Assembly (NCBI GenBank): GCA_013153895.1
Contig: JAADDN010000165.1
Location: forward strand, 1 to 7,748
DNA from: Thermoproteota archaeon
GTDB taxonomy: Archaea > Thermoproteota > Thermoprotei > Thermoproteales > Thermocladiaceae
Direction of reading: 5' to 3'
DNA length: 7,748 nucleotides
Position numbers and translations under genes: made by a program. The stretch's first letter is position 1. Each line of letters opens with the position of its first letter. Under the pieces are notes generated by a model. That model saw only the letters and a program-made list of their open reading frames with translations. It searched no databases and was not told the DNA's origin. Positions 6,189 through 7,748 of the stretch are shown here, one piece after another.

Positions 6189-6946
6189 CAAAGCTCTACA
6201 TAGTAGGTACAGGACCAGGAAGACCAGAGTACCTTACACTGAGAGCTGTAGAGGTCTTACGAAAGGTAGAGGTCGTAGTAGGATATGGAAGATATATTGA
6301 ACCTGTAATGCACCTAATACGTGGAAAAATAATCTATACAACAGGTATGAGAGATGAAGTTAAGAGATGTCTAATAGCATTAAGAGAATCAAAGAAGAGA
6401 GATACAGCACTAGTATGTGGAGGAGACCCAGGAATATATGGACTAGCAGGACTCTGCTTGGAACTTAACGAGAGATTGAAAATAGGAGCTGACATAGAGA
6501 TAGTTCCAGGAGTAACAGCAGCATTAGCAGCTGGAGCACTAGTCGGAGCACCATTCATGAGAGATATGGTAATACTAAACCTTAGCGATCTTCTAGTACC
6601 TTGGGAAGAGATAGAACATAAGTTGATAAAAGCGCTAGAAGGAGATTTCACGATCGCGATATATAACCCAATATCGAGGAATAAACGTAAAAATATTACG
6701 AGAGTACTCGAGATTGTTAGAGAGATGAGAGGAAACGATGTACTGATAGCAGTAGTGAAAAACGCAATGAGAGAAGGACAGAAGATAAAGATAGGTAAGA
6801 TAAGCGAGATAAGTCCTGAAGACATAGATATGAATAGTATAGTAATAATATGTTCAAGCAAGGTTAGAAAAGTTGGAAAATGGTTAATAGCAGAGAGAGG
6901 ATATAGTGAGAAGATTAGCAAGATACTTACAGAGTTGAAAATATGA
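6185..6946 (+). CDS. cbiH: Precorrin-3B/cobalt-precorrin-3 C17-methyltransferase
   Basis: This 253-aa enzyme of cobalamin biosynthesis uses S-adenosylmethionine to methylate C17 of the corrin precursor, linked with ring contraction in the anaerobic (CbiH) route. Tetrapyrrole-methylase motifs are intact: GTGPG (8-12), VVGYGRYI (31-38), CGGDPGIYG (78-86), EIVPGVTAA (105-113), the CbiH/CobJ signature around GAPFMRDMV...LSDLLVPWEEIE (121-143) and YNPISRNK (160-167). The length is normal for the family and the protein is soluble. The start overlaps the preceding stop in an ATGA, with GAGG (6174-6177) 7 nt upstream. The end overlaps the next start in the same way. CbiH is used rather than CobJ because archaea generally follow the cobalt-early route; the sequence itself does not prove this. 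Confidence 0.93.
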   Translation: MTKLYIVGTGPGRPEYLTLRAVEVLRKVEVVVGYGRYIEPVMHLIRGKIIYTTGMRDEVKRCLIALRESKKRDTALVCGGDPGIYGLAGLCLELNERLKIGADIEIVPGVTAALAAGALVGAPFMRDMVILNLSDLLVPWEEIEHKLIKALEGDFTIAIYNPISRNKRKNITRVLEIVREMRGNDVLIAVVKNAMREGQKIKIGKISEISPEDIDMNSIVIICSSKVRKVGKWLIAERGYSEKISKILTELKI

Positions 6947-7569
6947 GAAGAATATATAAGACAGATGAGAAAACTATAGAAGCATTAAGAAAAATCTATA
7001 GAATGTATGTTAAAGATCTTAATGAGCCTCTAGAGGTAAAGTATGTTAGAACAAGAGTTATACAGACTATAGGTCTAGCAATTGCAGGAAAGTTAGTGAA
7101 GGTAAGTGATAGAGCTATAGAGGTTGGAGTTAAAGCGTTAGAGAATGAGCTACCTATAATATGTGATGCATTAATAACAGAGACAGGTGTTAAATATAAG
7201 GTTGAGAGGTATGGTCTTAAGAATAGTATAATATCATTATCATCTTTCAGACGAAGCTATGATGAGGGTCTTGTAGATCAGATTGATAAGATAGTTAAAG
7301 AATATTCGAAAGATACTATAATCATTGTAGGAGCATCTCCTAAAGTTCTAAATAAGGTAATTGATAACGTATCTCTACTTAGACCTAGAATAATAATAGC
7401 ATCTCCACCTGGATTCATAGATGCTCCATATGTTAAGAGGAGACTCATAGTAGAGAAACCATGTGAATACATGACCATACTTGGAACATTAGGCTCTAGT
7501 ATGCTAGCTATCGCATTATTTACAGCATTGTTAGAAATATCTATGGGATTTCACAGATTAATTGAGTAA
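6943..7569 (+). CDS. cbiC: CbiC/CobH-like precorrin-8X methylmutase with Gln at the catalytic His position
   Basis: The family normally moves a methyl group from C11 to C12 of (cobalt-)precorrin-8 to give hydrogenobyrinic or cobyrinic acid. This 208-aa protein has the family's full length and block order: RVIQTIG (38-44, family RVIHTTG), the AIEVGVKALENELPIICDA region (58-76), a nucleotide-like strand IIIVGASPKVL (126-136, family GNAPTAL), SPPGFIDAP (154-162, family PVGFVGA) and GTLGSSMLAIALFTAL (181-196, family G.KGGS...NAL). The His that acts in catalysis in known methylmutases is Q41 here (CAG, 7063-7065), and the other motifs are also loosely kept. It may be a divergent active enzyme, or a repurposed binding or structural protein. 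Coupling to cbiH through an ATGA overlap favours a corrin-related role. Start at 6943; no strong Shine-Dalgarno is seen. Confidence 0.8.
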   Translation: MRRIYKTDEKTIEALRKIYRMYVKDLNEPLEVKYVRTRVIQTIGLAIAGKLVKVSDRAIEVGVKALENELPIICDALITETGVKYKVERYGLKNSIISLSSFRRSYDEGLVDQIDKIVKEYSKDTIIIVGASPKVLNKVIDNVSLLRPRIIIASPPGFIDAPYVKRRLIVEKPCEYMTILGTLGSSMLAIALFTALLEISMGFHRLIE

Positions 7570-7575
7570 GAAGAG

Positions 7576-7586
7576 AAAGCTTATAC
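7576..7586 (+). promoter_or_regulatory. BRE/TATA promoter for the gene at 7610
   Basis: GAAAGCTTATA is a classic crenarchaeal combination of a purine-rich BRE (GAAA) and TATA box (GCTTATA). It predicts a start at about 7609, coinciding with the ATG at 7610, so the mRNA is probably leaderless. It lies in the 40-nt gap after the cbiC-like gene, so the corrin operon probably ends at 7569, although read-through cannot be excluded. Confidence 0.65.
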
Positions 7587-7609
7587 CCTACCTAGCATGT
7601 AAGTATATT

Positions 7610-7748
7610 ATGAATAAGCTAGTCCTGTTACTCATACTACTTACAGTATCTACAGTAGCTAGCTCATGTGTAGCACTATACTTAGCATTAAATAATGGTT
7701 ACAAGATAGTTAAGATTCAGGGAACAGTAATACCTATCAAGGTTGTTG
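7610..7748 (+). CDS. 5' end of a gene for a membrane-anchored or secreted protein (partial)
   Basis: Forty-six codons are visible before the window ends. The N-terminus is Met-Asn-Lys followed by a hydrophobic segment of about 24 residues (LVLLLILLTVSTVASSCVAL..), then a more polar stretch (NNGYKIVKIQGTVIPIK). This is a signal peptide or an N-terminal transmembrane anchor with the rest outside the cell. A Cys at 20 after VASS resembles a lipobox only loosely. The start coincides with the transcription start predicted from the promoter at 7576-7586. The function cannot be told from this fragment. Whether it belongs with the corrin operon (for example a cobalt or corrinoid transport component) is open. 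Confidence 0.7.
   Translation, partial: MNKLVLLLILLTVSTVASSCVALYLALNNGYKIVKIQGTVIPIKVV

Noticed and set aside
6334..6921. Minus-strand frame of 195 codons
   Set aside because: It lies opposite cbiH, whose motifs are intact; its Ser/Ile/Leu-rich product is an antisense shadow of AGA/ATA-rich coding.
1..7748. CRISPR array, tRNA/rRNA genes, insertion sequence or transposase
   Set aside because: No regularly spaced repeats, RNA gene signatures, terminal inverted repeats or transposase-like frames were seen; coding density is high throughout.

Overview
The window looks like chromosomal DNA of a hyperthermophilic crenarchaeon (Thermoprotei). The evidence is heavy use of AGA/AGG for Arg and ATA for Ile, purine-rich coding strands, archaeal TATA boxes placed so that several mRNAs would be leaderless or nearly so, and 4-8 nt gene overlaps. 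The gene content fits too: an archaeal B12-type radical SAM protein, a stand-alone asparagine-synthase domain with a zinc ribbon, and corrin-ring enzymes. I cannot name the genus from sequence alone.

Layout. Left end: the first 13 codons of a minus-strand gene (39..1), then a minus-strand gene for a 106-aa four-cysteine protein (465..145). From the opposite side of an AT-rich divergent promoter (about 561-580) runs a plus-strand gene for a MoxR/ChlI-class AAA+ ATPase (608-1663). It is followed by a von Willebrand factor A (VWA) protein with an intact MIDAS site (1731-3401), which has its own TATA box. A convergent minus-strand gene (4372..3398) encodes an asparagine-synthase-type amidotransferase domain without a glutaminase domain and with a C-terminal zinc ribbon. 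Its end overlaps the VWA gene by 4 nt. From a second divergent promoter (about 4394-4410) starts a plus-strand operon with overlapping genes: an 85-aa unknown protein, a radical SAM/B12-domain protein, CbiH/CobJ (precorrin-3B C17-methyltransferase) and a CbiC/CobH-like protein. After a promoter at 7576-7586 a further gene begins and runs off the window; it encodes a membrane-anchored or secreted protein.

How the genes may work together. The operon at 4430-7569 carries two cobalamin-ring enzymes tightly coupled to a radical SAM protein whose relatives often use cobalamin. The CbiC-like protein has Gln where the family has its catalytic His, so it may not be an ordinary methylmutase. The AAA+/VWA pair upstream has the architecture of MoxR-VWA machines and resembles the motor half of Mg/Co chelatases. 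A link to cobalt or corrin chemistry is a hypothesis from proximity only. No RNA gene, mobile element, CRISPR array or long repeat was seen. No gene-free stretch exceeds 150 bases.
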